Below, piece by piece: positions 26,836 through 34,223 of a stretch of 64,000 bases of DNA. The stretch is from assembly GCF_000373105.1 (NCBI RefSeq), contig NZ_KB890427.1, positions 1-64,000 of the forward strand, given 5' to 3'. Each line of letters opens with the position of its first letter. Positions within the stretch are counted from its first letter, which is position 1. The notes below the pieces were generated by a model, which searched no databases, was not told the DNA's origin, and saw only the letters and a list, made by a program, of their open reading frames with translations. The DNA is from Neolewinella persica DSM 23188. Its GTDB lineage: Bacteria; Bacteroidota; Bacteroidia; Chitinophagales; Saprospiraceae. The position numbers were made by a program, and so were the translations under genes.

Positions 26836-26909
26836 CGTGTATTGTTGGTTTGCTGGTTTAACGACGATGGGGGGAATAGGTTCGCTAGGGGCGGCAGGTG
26901 CTTCATTTG

Positions 26910-27055
26910 GGCGGGGGCGCAGGTGCCGGGGAAGTTGAAGGGCAAGGGGTGGTAGCACCAGCTCATTTTAGAGCTGTCCGGCACACGTGTACCTCCGGCT
27001 TCAGCCGGATTGGTCCCTGCTCCTTCTACTCATTCCCATGCACCCGCGTCCCCGC
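26910..27055. repeat. Dispersed repeat family: convergent inverted pair
   Basis: Left arm GGCGGGGGCGCAGGTGCCGG (26910-26931) and right arm CCCATGCACCCGCGTCCCCG ending at 27055. The interior has a small CCGGCTTCAGCCGG hairpin. It lies in the roughly 410-bp gap between the MBL hydrolase and MoxR genes, both on the minus strand. The rest of the gap holds no supportable gene; its right end is made of CTACTTCACTAC/GACTACTTGACTAA words. Confidence 0.8.
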
Positions 27056-27245
27056 AAAAAAACGCGCATGGTTACCACCAATGGTCATTACGTTTGCCCA
27101 AGTGAGCCACCTGCGCCAGAATTGAAAACGAGCTTCGGTTATTGTCCAAAGTTACGGGCAAAGGTCAACTATTCCGTAAGAACGAAGTGAGCACTCCCAT
27201 GCGGTAGCACTACTTCACTACAAGACGATCTGACTACTTGACTAA

Positions 27246-28238
27246 TTAAGGTACCTCCACCACATTAAGCACCCGCCCAATAATGTCTTCCTGGCGAATA
27301 TTCTCAGCTTCCGCCTCGTAGGTAAGGCCGATGCGGTGGCGCAGGACGTCTTCACAAACGGCGCGGACGTCTTCCGGTGTCACGTAGCCACGGCGTTCGA
27401 GGAAGGCATGGGCTTTGGCTGCCTTGGCCAGGTTTATGCTGGCGCGAGGACTGCCGCCAAAGCTGATCAGCGGCTTGAGGTCGCCAAGTCGGTAAGCATC
27501 GGGTTCGCGGGTGGCGAAGACGATGTCGATGATGTAGCGTTCGATCTTGTCGTCCATATAAATCTTGCGGACACTTTCGCGTGCGTGCAAGATCTCGGCA
27601 GTGGTAGCAACGGCGTTGATTTTGGCAAAGCCTTTTTCAAGGTTGCGCCGCATGATCTCCCGCTCATCTTCCCGGGTGGGATAGCCGATGGTGCACTTGA
27701 GCATGAAACGGTCTGTCTGCGCCTCGGGCAATGGGTAAGTACCTTCTTGCTCTATGGGGTTCTGGGTGGCCAGAACGAGGAAGGGCTCTTCGAGCTTAAA
27801 AGTTTTGTCACCGATGGTGACCTGGCGCTCCTGCATGGCTTCAAGGAGGGCCGATTGCACCTTGGCGGGGGCACGGTTGATTTCGTCAGCGAGGACGAAG
27901 TTGGCAAAAACGGGGCCTTTACGGACGGTGAAATCGTTGACACTCTGGTTGTAGATCATCGTACCGACGATGTCGGCCGGCAGCAGATCAGGGGTGAACT
28001 GGATCCGGCTGAAATCTGCAGAGATGGTCTGCGCCAGGGTATTGATCGCCAGCGTTTTTGCAAGTCCCGGCAGGCCTTCGAGCAGGATATGGCCTTTGCT
28101 GAGCAAGCCCAATAGTAGGCGGTCGATCATGTATTGCTGGCCAACGATGACCTTGGCGGTCTCCTGACGGATACGTTCGACGACTTCGCTGTCAATCTTG
28201 ATTTGTTCGTTTAGGGCTTCAATGTCGATGCTGGCCAT
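27246..28238 (-). CDS. MoxR family AAA+ ATPase
   Basis: 330 residues. Walker A LEGLPGLAKTLA, TPDLLPADIVGTMIYNQ, Walker B VLADEINRAPAKVQSALLEA and sensor 1 ATQNPIEQEGTYPLPEAQTD place it firmly in the MoxR family. The C-terminal lid includes SFGGSPRASINLAKAAKA. MoxR ATPases act as chaperones that insert cofactors or activate von Willebrand-factor-type proteins, usually encoded next to DUF58 and VWA genes. None of those partners is adjacent here: downstream lies a repeat and the MBL hydrolase. A TATCTTAG box on the minus strand about 38 nt upstream of the ATG is a candidate promoter. Confidence 0.93.
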   Translation of the reverse strand: MASIDIEALNEQIKIDSEVVERIRQETAKVIVGQQYMIDRLLLGLLSKGHILLEGLPGLAKTLAINTLAQTISADFSRIQFTPDLLPADIVGTMIYNQSVNDFTVRKGPVFANFVLADEINRAPAKVQSALLEAMQERQVTIGDKTFKLEEPFLVLATQNPIEQEGTYPLPEAQTDRFMLKCTIGYPTREDEREIMRRNLEKGFAKINAVATTAEILHARESVRKIYMDDKIERYIIDIVFATREPDAYRLGDLKPLISFGGSPRASINLAKAAKAHAFLERRGYVTPEDVRAVCEDVLRHRIGLTYEAEAENIRQEDIIGRVLNVVEVP

Positions 28239-28889
28239 GCTTGTTTTTGGAGTTTTGGTCCGGTCGTTCGGGGCCGCTAAGATAATCAGGCGCGGGAAAT
28301 AGTGAAGGGGAGAATGTCAGAAGCGGATTATGGGCGAAAGGAAGAAGGGAGGAAAGGGGAACTTAATAAATAGATAAGGGACAGCTGCAAGTGCCGTTCG
28401 TGGTACATTACTTGCTATTCCCCAGCGGGAAAAAGAGTAGTAACTTAAGGCCATTAGACCGACTGAAGCCCGGCACAGCAACCACGAGCGCCGGTTAACA
28501 CGGCTTCAGCTCCTACCGCTTTGGGCAGCATCTACTTTAGTTTGAGAGGTTTCACACTACTGGACATTTTTGTTTAGCCACCTTTATTCCGATGACTACG
28601 TTTAAGAAATTGTTGCAAGGGTTACAGTAGTTGCAGGGGGGCAACACCTGCAACTAATGCAACTTTGTCTCCGAAAAGCAGCCTTCAATCAGCGGTTTTA
28701 GAAAAATGTCCAGTGGTATGGATAGGTTCATACCATGGAGAGTTGGCTACTAAATACCTATTTTACTTTTCCCTTCCTTTTTACCAAAATATTCCATCAA
28801 AAGGTGCAACCCTGCTGCTGTCCTTGCGTCATTACAATCAAACACAGTAACCAAGAACCATTGTGGGAGCACAGCCAATCATACAAACC
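28239..28889. other. 650-bp gene gap containing a 13-bp inverted repeat
   Basis: No supportable gene. ACTGGACATTTTT at 28559-28571 is exactly inverted at 28702-28714 (AAAAATGTCCAGT), enclosing about 130 bp that include TTGCAGGGGGGCAACACCTGCAAC. A CCGGCTTCAGC-type GC patch lies near 28480-28520. The right third is AT-rich and presumably carries the promoter of the sigma factor operon; no confident -33/-7 pair was found. Confidence 0.5.
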
Positions 28890-29453
28890 ATGCCAACAGC
28901 TGCCGACTATCGCGACACGCACCGCGAATTAGTGCTGGGTTGCCAGCGCAGGGACCGCACGGCGCAAAGAGCGTTGTATGGCCACTACGCCAAACCAATG
29001 TATAACCTATGCCTGAGAATGCTCAGGCATGCCCATGACGCGGAAGATGTTTTGCAAGTGGCCTTCGTGGATATTTTTGGTAAGATTGAGACGTTTAATT
29101 TTGACGCTTCGATCAGTGCCTGGATAAAGCGTATTGTTGTCAACCGCTGTATCGACCATCTGAAGAAGCGGCGGTTGCTAACAACTGATCTGGACCCCAA
29201 TCGCCATGATTCTGTTGATGAAGCGACGAATGCCGAACCTGCTCCGGAGGCCCTGAAATTAAGTGTGGAGCAGATCAAACGCGCCACCTTACAATTAAGT
29301 GAAGGTTACCGGGTGGTACTTTCTCTTTACCTCTTCGAAGGATATGACCACGAAGAGATCTCGAATATTCTTGGCATCAGTGTCGGGACGAGCAAATCAC
29401 AGTACAGTCGGGCACGTAAGCGCCTGGCTGCATTATTAAACGATCAAAAATAA
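28890..29453 (+). CDS. ECF-type RNA polymerase sigma-70 factor
   Basis: 187 residues from the ATG at 28890 (a GTG at 28863 is the in-frame alternative). The sigma-2 region spans about residues 25-95 (YGHYAKPMYNLCLRMLRHAH, DAEDVLQVAFVDIF, ISAWIKRIVVNRCIDHLKKR). The sigma-4 region spans about 125-180 (LSEGYRVVLSLYLFEGYDHE, ISNILGISVGTSKSQYSRAR). There is no sigma-3, as expected for extracytoplasmic-function sigma factors. The next gene, 8 bp downstream, is a single-pass membrane protein likely to be its anti-sigma factor. Confidence 0.93.
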   Translation: MPTAADYRDTHRELVLGCQRRDRTAQRALYGHYAKPMYNLCLRMLRHAHDAEDVLQVAFVDIFGKIETFNFDASISAWIKRIVVNRCIDHLKKRRLLTTDLDPNRHDSVDEATNAEPAPEALKLSVEQIKRATLQLSEGYRVVLSLYLFEGYDHEEISNILGISVGTSKSQYSRARKRLAALLNDQK

Positions 29454-29461
29454 TCCTCCCC

Positions 29462-30181
29462 ATGTCTACCGATAAGCTAGAGGATTTTATCCTCAATAAC
29501 CGAGCGGCCTTTGATGACGAAACTCCCGGTGAAGACCTGTGGAGCAAGATCGAAAGCGCCATTGATTCCTCAGGTAATGGTAAGGATCCGTTGGAGACCT
29601 TCATCGCCAAGAATCGCAATGCCTTCGATGACAGCACCCCACCACCGAGAATCGAGGGTCTGGTCTTCGCCGCTATGGACGGAGACGAAGTCAGACAAGT
29701 CTCCGGCGCTACCCCAATGCCGCCGCTGCGCGCCATCTTAGGCGGGCGTGGTCGACGTATGCGGGTTCTGGGTGTGGCTGCGGCCATGCTGTTGCTCATC
29801 GCTGCGGCCTTCACCATTGGTACCCAGAATGGTTACCGGAGTGCGGAAGAAGATCAGATGGCGGCAGAACTCCGTCAGATCAGTCCGGAACTGGCCGAAA
29901 CTGAAAACTACTACCGTGGCGAAATCGCTACCCAGGCTACGAAAGTAAAACTGGTGAGTAACGACCCACAACTGCAAAAAGACCTGGCCGAAATTGATGA
30001 GGCCACCGAAGAAATCCGGGCATCCCTGCTCGAAGTACCCGTATCCCAACGTGCAGTCCTCATTGATCGCCTCATTGAGACTTACCGCACGAAGCTTGAC
30101 ATCTTGTTGCGCATTCAGCAGCACCTGCCTTCCAACGATTCTACTTCTACTACTACTCAACAAACTACCAATGATTCTTAA
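29462..30181 (+). CDS. Putative anti-sigma factor, single-pass membrane protein with duplicated N-terminal motif
   Basis: 239 residues. The cytoplasmic N-terminal half contains two copies of one motif: LEDFILNNRAAFDDETPGED at residue 5 and LETFIAKNRNAFDDSTPPP about 40 residues later. A single membrane helix follows near residues 100-118 (VLGVAAAMLLLIAAAFTIG), then a periplasmic helical region and a Ser/Thr-rich tail. Position directly after an ECF sigma gene and this topology argue for an anti-sigma role, with the duplicated motif as a sigma-binding element; this is inference. The stop overlaps the start of the next gene by 11 bp. Confidence 0.7.
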   Translation: MSTDKLEDFILNNRAAFDDETPGEDLWSKIESAIDSSGNGKDPLETFIAKNRNAFDDSTPPPRIEGLVFAAMDGDEVRQVSGATPMPPLRAILGGRGRRMRVLGVAAAMLLLIAAAFTIGTQNGYRSAEEDQMAAELRQISPELAETENYYRGEIATQATKVKLVSNDPQLQKDLAEIDEATEEIRASLLEVPVSQRAVLIDRLIETYRTKLDILLRIQQHLPSNDSTSTTTQQTTNDS

Positions 30182-31352
30182 ATCCATAAAACCATTTCTG
30201 GCAGCAACGGCCTTTCTGTTGTTGCTCCCCGCCTTGCAGGCGGCCGATGCTCCTTTTTTGCTAAAGCAAGATTACGAGAAAACGTATACCGAAACTTTTC
30301 AGGTTGATGGCGATGGAGAAGTCCGCCTGGCGAATCGTTACGGTGAGATCAAGGTGGAAACCTGGGATCGTAATGAGGTTAAAATTGACGTTCGGGTAAA
30401 GGTTTCTGCCGCTGACCAAGAAGATGCTGACCGCACTTTCGACCGCATTGAAGTCAACTTTAGTGGTGGCTCCAACAGCGCTACGGCTATAACGAATATT
30501 GGTACTAGCGGGCGTAACTCCAAGGGCTTCATCGAATCAATTCTAAACGGAGAATGGCCGTCCCTCGGCAGAGGTAGTTCCAACTCTAATGACTTCAAGG
30601 TTTACTACCGCGTCAAAATGCCCGCCTCGGCCAGTCTGGAAACCGAAGCTAAGTACTGCGACGTCAGCCTTCCTGACTTGTCGGGCAACACCAACATCAG
30701 TGTTGGTTATGGCAACCTGGTGGCTGGTGACCTGACCGGCCGTAACGAAGTAAGCGTCAGCTACGGCTCCGCCCGCATCGACGAGATGGGCGAAAACAGC
30801 ACCTTTCGGGTACGTTACTGCGATGGCAACGAAATCCGGAAAGCATCAGAACTACGCTATGATGGTCGTTACAGCGAAACCCGTATCGGCACCGTTGGCC
30901 GCCTTACCATCGACGCCGGTTACGAAGAACTAGAGGTGGAAAGTGCCCGTGAGCTGCGCCTCGATGGCAACTATAATGACCTTGAAGTCGGCACCGTAGA
31001 CCGTATTTACCTCGACGGCAATTACTGCGACGTATCCATCGGTAAGGTGGTGAAAGAAATTGAGGTGGACGCTTCTTACGGCGACCTCGAAATCGATCAA
31101 CTCAAGGCCGGGTTCGAGCGCGTCTATATCCGGGTTAACTACATTGACGTAGAAATTGATGTGGATTCCGATGCTGGCTATGAATTCGAACTTCGGACGC
31201 GTTACGGAGATATTTCCTACGACTCCAGCCGGGCGAAGAACGTAAACAGCAACAAGAGCGGATCTTCCCGCTCAGCAACCGGTAACATGCCGGGCATTGG
31301 AAAAGGATCGATTAATATCTCGACCAGTTACGGAGATATTGAGCTCGATTAA
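30171..31352 (+). CDS. Exported DUF4097-like beta-repeat protein of the sigma factor operon
   Basis: 393 residues from the ATG at 30171, which exposes a signal peptide (MILKSIKPFLAATAFLLLLP, cleaved after LQA). The mature protein is a regular beta-strand repeat resembling DUF4097/DUF2807-type putative adhesins: VRLANRYGEIKVETWDRNEV, DVSLPDLSGNTNISVGYGNL, VSVSYGSARIDEM, LTIDAGYEELEVES, IYLDGNYCDVSIG and IEVDASYGDLEIDQL recur about every 20 residues, probably forming a right-handed beta helix. Translation overlaps the anti-sigma gene, so sigma, anti-sigma and this protein form one operon. It is a likely envelope-stress output or sensor, which is inference. A rho-independent terminator follows. 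Confidence 0.8.
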   Translation: MILKSIKPFLAATAFLLLLPALQAADAPFLLKQDYEKTYTETFQVDGDGEVRLANRYGEIKVETWDRNEVKIDVRVKVSAADQEDADRTFDRIEVNFSGGSNSATAITNIGTSGRNSKGFIESILNGEWPSLGRGSSNSNDFKVYYRVKMPASASLETEAKYCDVSLPDLSGNTNISVGYGNLVAGDLTGRNEVSVSYGSARIDEMGENSTFRVRYCDGNEIRKASELRYDGRYSETRIGTVGRLTIDAGYEELEVESARELRLDGNYNDLEVGTVDRIYLDGNYCDVSIGKVVKEIEVDASYGDLEIDQLKAGFERVYIRVNYIDVEIDVDSDAGYEFELRTRYGDISYDSSRAKNVNSNKSGSSRSATGNMPGIGKGSINISTSYGDIELD

Positions 31353-31380
31353 AGCTTGTATTACTAGTCTCAAATGGTGA

Positions 31381-31410
31381 GGGCGTCCCGGAATTGGGGG
31401 CGCCCTTTTT
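31381..31410 (+). terminator. Rho-independent terminator of the sigma factor operon
   Basis: GGGCGTCCC pairs with GGGGGCGCCC across a GGAATT loop and is followed by TTTTT, 29 bp after the stop of the DUF4097-like gene. Confidence 0.75.
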
Positions 31411-31438
31411 ACGTAGGCCCGGTTTTTTACCCAAATAT

Positions 31439-31462
31439 GGCGCGGCCGCTGGTGCAAGGGGA
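31439..31462 (+). repeat. Dispersed repeat family: single arm beside the tandem array
   Basis: GGCGCGGCCGCTGGTGCAAG followed by GGGAGG, with one change from the usual core (CTGG for CAGG). It stands between the terminator and the 31-bp tandem repeat; no convergent partner is near. Confidence 0.8.
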
Positions 31463-31512
31463 GGGATGAAGGAGCAGGTTGCAGAGGTTGCAGAGGTTGC
31501 AGGAGGTGCAAC

Positions 31513-32090
31513 GGGAGCGCAGCGACCCTGCAACTCCTGCAACGGGAGCGCAGCGACCCTGCAACCCCTGCAACGGGAGCGCAGCGACCCTGCAACCCCT
31601 GCAACAGGAGCGCAGCGCCCCTGCAACTCCTGCAACGGGAGCGCAGCGACCCTGCAACCCCTGCAACGGGAGCGCAGCGACCCTGCAACCCCTGCAACGG
31701 GAGCGCAGCGACCCTGCAACCCCTGCAACAGGAGCGCAGCGCCCCTGCAACTCCTGCAACGGGAGCGCAGCGACCCTGCAACCCCTGCAACAGGAGCGCA
31801 GCGACCCTGTAACCCCTGCAACAGGAGCGCAGCGACCCTGCAACTCCTGCAACGGGAGCGCAGCGACCCTGCAACCCCTGCAACAGGAGCGCAGCGACCC
31901 TGCAACCCCTGCAACGGGAGCGTAGCGACCCTGCAACTCCTGCAACGGGAGCGCAGCGACCCTGCAACTCCTGCAACGGGAGCGCAGCGACCCTGCAACT
32001 CCTGCAACAGGAGCGCAGCGACCCTGCAACTCCTGCAACAGAAGCGCAGCGACCCTGCAACTCCTGCAACAGGAGCGCAGCGACTCGTAC
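31513..32090. repeat. 31-bp tandem repeat, 19 contiguous copies
   Basis: The word GGGAGCGCAGCGA (variants: A for the first G, GTAGC once, CGCCC for CGACC) recurs at exactly 31-bp steps from 31513 to 32071, 19 copies, with no insertions or deletions. Each unit is this 13-bp word plus two CCCTGCAAC/CTCCTGCAAC words. Because 31 is not divisible by 3, all three frames cycle through the same 31-codon unit and stay open on both strands, which creates spurious long ORFs. The degenerate start (GTTGCAGAGGTTGCAGAGG) is at about 31478. It lies between a terminator and the promoter of the next gene. Confidence 0.95.
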
Positions 32091-32095
32091 CTTTG
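32088..32095 (+). promoter_or_regulatory. Predicted -7 box directly at the end of the tandem array
   Basis: TACCTTTG is an exact TAnnTTTG match, beginning within a few bases of the last 31-bp repeat and 53 bp before the ATG at 32148. The -33 position falls inside the last repeat unit, so array length or sequence could affect this promoter. Confidence 0.55.
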
Positions 32096-32147
32096 CAAAA
32101 TGAACCGGTAGCTCCGGAAAACCTTTCTACTAAGAAAACAATCAACC

Positions 32148-32639
32148 ATGCGTTACCTAAGCTTATTACTTATTCTGAGTCTTTCTCTGACATCTTGTGG
32201 AGAAGACACCGCCGCTGCCGAAAAAGCAACGATGGATGCTGCCCGCGCCTCTCAGCAAACCGCCTATGATGCCATGATGGAAGGCCATGATCGGGTGATG
32301 CCGCTAATGGGCAAAATCACCGCTGCGCAACGTTCCATTAAGGAAGCACTCAATAGTGAAGGCCTGGAGGCCAGCAAAAAAGAAGTGTTGGAAGCCGCCA
32401 ACGAGCAACTGGAAGATGCCAACGACGCCATGATGAGTTGGATGCAGGACCTCAAGCCGCTTGACGAACTCCGAGAAAGTATGGACAACGATGCCATCAT
32501 CAACTACATCAGAAAGGAGGCCGGTGAAATCGCTAAGGTGGAATCTTCTATGAACGCCGCGCTCGGCGCGGCCGCGAACGTGGTGGAAGACCACGGGCAC
32601 AGCCATGAAGGGGGAGACCATAGCGGGCACAATCATTAG
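32148..32639 (+). CDS. Small helical lipoprotein with His-rich C-terminus
   Basis: 163 residues. Lipoprotein signal MRYLSLLLILSLSLTSCG with lipobox Cys at residue 17. The mature part is alpha-helical, Ala/Met/Glu-rich (AYDAMMEGHDRVMPLMGKIT, LEDANDAMMSWMQDLKPLDE), similar to Bacteroidota proteins mislabelled 'viral A-type inclusion protein'. The C-terminal tail HGHSHEGGDHSGHNH is a strong metal-binding sequence, suggesting periplasmic zinc/copper/nickel buffering, which is inference. The gene stands alone behind the tandem array. Confidence 0.75.
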   Translation: MRYLSLLLILSLSLTSCGEDTAAAEKATMDAARASQQTAYDAMMEGHDRVMPLMGKITAAQRSIKEALNSEGLEASKKEVLEAANEQLEDANDAMMSWMQDLKPLDELRESMDNDAIINYIRKEAGEIAKVESSMNAALGAAANVVEDHGHSHEGGDHSGHNH

Positions 32640-32675
32640 TCTTGTAGTTTAGTAGTCCTGTAGTCTACCGCATAT

Positions 32676-32745
32676 GGATGCTCGCTGCGCTCGTTTATAT
32701 GGTGAAACTGTCTATGAATAGTACCCACGAGCGTAGTGAGCATCC
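32676..32745. repeat. Intergenic inverted repeat of 19 bp
   Basis: GGATGCTCGCTGCGCTCGT (32676-32694) and ACGAGCGTAGTGAGCATCC (32727-32745) are inverted copies with two mismatches. The outer flanks GTAGTTTAGTAGTCCTG and GACTACCAGACTAC extend the symmetry. It sits between the convergent His-rich lipoprotein and tdk genes and probably acts as a bidirectional transcription end. Confidence 0.7.
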
Positions 32746-32795
32746 CCTTGCGGAGCCTACTATACCACCAGACCATAAGACTACCAGACTACTTA

Positions 32796-33380
32796 TTACT
32801 TAAGTTCCAGAATATTCCCCATCCCATAGCACCTGCGACAACGTGCTTCGTAAAGGTCCGTTTCCCCAAGAACAACGGTGTCCTGGTTCTGCGTTAGACG
32901 ATAGGAATGACTGGCCAGGTTCCCGCAGTGGGAGCAAATGGCGTGGACCTTGGTAATGTATTCGGCAACGGCCAGCAGGCTGCAGATGGGCCCGAAAGGC
33001 TTCCCCCGGAAATCCATGTCGAGACCAGCAATGATGACGCGCTTCCCTCTATTGGCTAGTTCCTGCACGTGGGAGACTACCGCGGGCTCAAAAAACTGCG
33101 CTTCGTCCAGGCCGATTACCGTCACGTCGTCCGGAATTTGTAAGATTTTACTGGTATCGATAATCGGGGTGGCGAGCAGGGAATTGCTGTCGTGGGAGAC
33201 GACTTTGGTTTCTCCGTACCGGGTGTCAATCTTGGGTTTGAATATCTCGACGCGCTGGCCCGCAATGCGGGCACGCTTTAACCGGCGGATCAATTCTTCG
33301 GTCTTACCGGAAAACATACTTCCACAGATGACTTCTATCCATCCACTGCGCTGACCACTGAAATGAGGTTCGAGAAACAT
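32796..33380 (-). CDS. tdk: Thymidine kinase
   Basis: 194 residues, type II thymidine kinase of normal length. P-loop [11 protein letters not shown] near residue 20, Walker-B-like GLDEAQFF near 90, lasso-domain [17 protein letters not shown], and a C-terminal zinc ribbon with ICSHCG and ARCRRCY. It phosphorylates thymidine to dTMP with ATP in nucleotide salvage. Single gene, with low-complexity gaps on both sides. Confidence 0.96.
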   Translation of the reverse strand: MFLEPHFSGQRSGWIEVICGSMFSGKTEELIRRLKRARIAGQRVEIFKPKIDTRYGETKVVSHDSNSLLATPIIDTSKILQIPDDVTVIGLDEAQFFEPAVVSHVQELANRGKRVIIAGLDMDFRGKPFGPICSLLAVAEYITKVHAICSHCGNLASHSYRLTQNQDTVVLGETDLYEARCRRCYGMGNILELK

Positions 33381-33462
33381 TTTTTAGTACTTTACTTCGT
33401 TGGTATTGTGGTCTGTTGAAATAGGTGATATGGTAATTGTTAAAAGAACCAAGCTACTCCTG

Positions 33463-33470
33463 TATCTTCG
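33463..33470 (+). promoter_or_regulatory. Candidate -7 box before the Pro-rich protein / PhoD pair
   Basis: TATCTTCG (one mismatch to TAnnTTTG) lies 70 bp upstream of the ATG at 33540, with a TTG 23 bp further upstream. The leader between them consists of GGACTAACAGACCAATACTA-type words like those before glyS. Confidence 0.35.
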
Positions 33471-33539
33471 CCCAAATGTAATACAAGCTCAACGGACTAA
33501 CAGACCAATACTACCAATAGACCAAAATACCAACTACTC

Positions 33540-34223
33540 ATGTCTCAGTCTTCCTCCGATCGCCTCATCAGTCGTATCAATGCCTTACATAAAAGCCTGC
33601 AGTTGGATGCGGGAGGAAAACTTTCCGCAATGGAACGCGATCTGATGCTGGGGTACCTGCGAGAGTTGTATGAACTATACGCTACGCATGGTGAGGCTCC
33701 TGCAAAAGTGGTGGCTGCGCCACCATCTGCTCCACCGCCAGCTCCTACACCTCCCCCTGCTCCTGCGCCCGCGCCTCCTCCGCCTCCGGTTGTGGAAGTG
33801 CCCAAGCCGACACCTCCACCACCGCCCCCACCGGCACCCGTGGTGGAGACGCCTAAGCCAGCACCTCCACCGCCGCCACCAGCGTCGGCCCCAACGCCAG
33901 CTCCGGCCATCAATACCTCTCTTAGTTCGGATTTAAGGGACTTGTTTTCTGAAGACGATCTCGCCAGTCCTTTCGGCCGTCAGCCTTTAGCTGATCTTAC
34001 CCGATCTCTGACGATCAACAACCGGGTACTGTTCAGTAAGGATCTGTTTGGAGACGATAATGACCTGTTGAACACCACCCTGAGGACCCTGAATTCATCA
34101 GGTTCCATGGCTGCCGCTCAGCCAGTAATGGTCAGCCTGGCTCGCCGGTTTGAATGGGCGGATGAGAGCAAAAAAGAAACCGCCAGGGAATTCATCGAAT
34201 TAGTTCGTCGTCGTTATGCTTAA
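33540..34223 (+). CDS. Hypothetical protein with proline-rich central linker
   Basis: 227 residues in three parts. A helical N-terminus (residues 1-55, LISRINALHKSLQLDAGG, LMLGYLRELYELYATHG) leads into a linker of about 70 residues made almost only of Pro, Ala and Val (PPPAPTPPPAPAPAPPPPP). A conserved-looking C-terminal domain follows from about residue 125 (LRDLFSEDDLASPFGRQPLA, LTINNRVLFSKDLFGDDND, FIELVRRRYA). There is no signal peptide. The C-terminal pattern of a disordered spacer followed by a small helical domain is common in Bacteroidota cytoplasmic proteins. It overlaps the next gene by 8 bp. Function unknown. Confidence 0.75.
   Translation: MSQSSSDRLISRINALHKSLQLDAGGKLSAMERDLMLGYLRELYELYATHGEAPAKVVAAPPSAPPPAPTPPPAPAPAPPPPPVVEVPKPTPPPPPPPAPVVETPKPAPPPPPPASAPTPAPAINTSLSSDLRDLFSEDDLASPFGRQPLADLTRSLTINNRVLFSKDLFGDDNDLLNTTLRTLNSSGSMAAAQPVMVSLARRFEWADESKKETAREFIELVRRRYA

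Noticed and set aside
26836-26958. N-terminal extension of the MBL hydrolase
   Set aside because: It is a Pro/Arg-rich translation of a dispersed repeat arm and hides the lipoprotein signal at 26835.
31513-32090. CRISPR array
   Set aside because: The 31-bp units are contiguous with no variable spacers, and no cas gene is in the window.
31272-32269. Long overlapping ORFs (up to 291 codons) in several frames of both strands across the tandem array
   Set aside because: They arise from a 31-bp repeat without stop codons: every frame reads the same 31-residue unit. No start signal, codon bias or second domain supports a protein.
33720-33900. Further dispersed-repeat copy in the Pro-rich gene (CTGCGCCCGCGCC)
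   Set aside because: Resembles the core only because Pro/Ala codons are C/G-rich; the polypurine tail and GCAGGTGCA part are missing.
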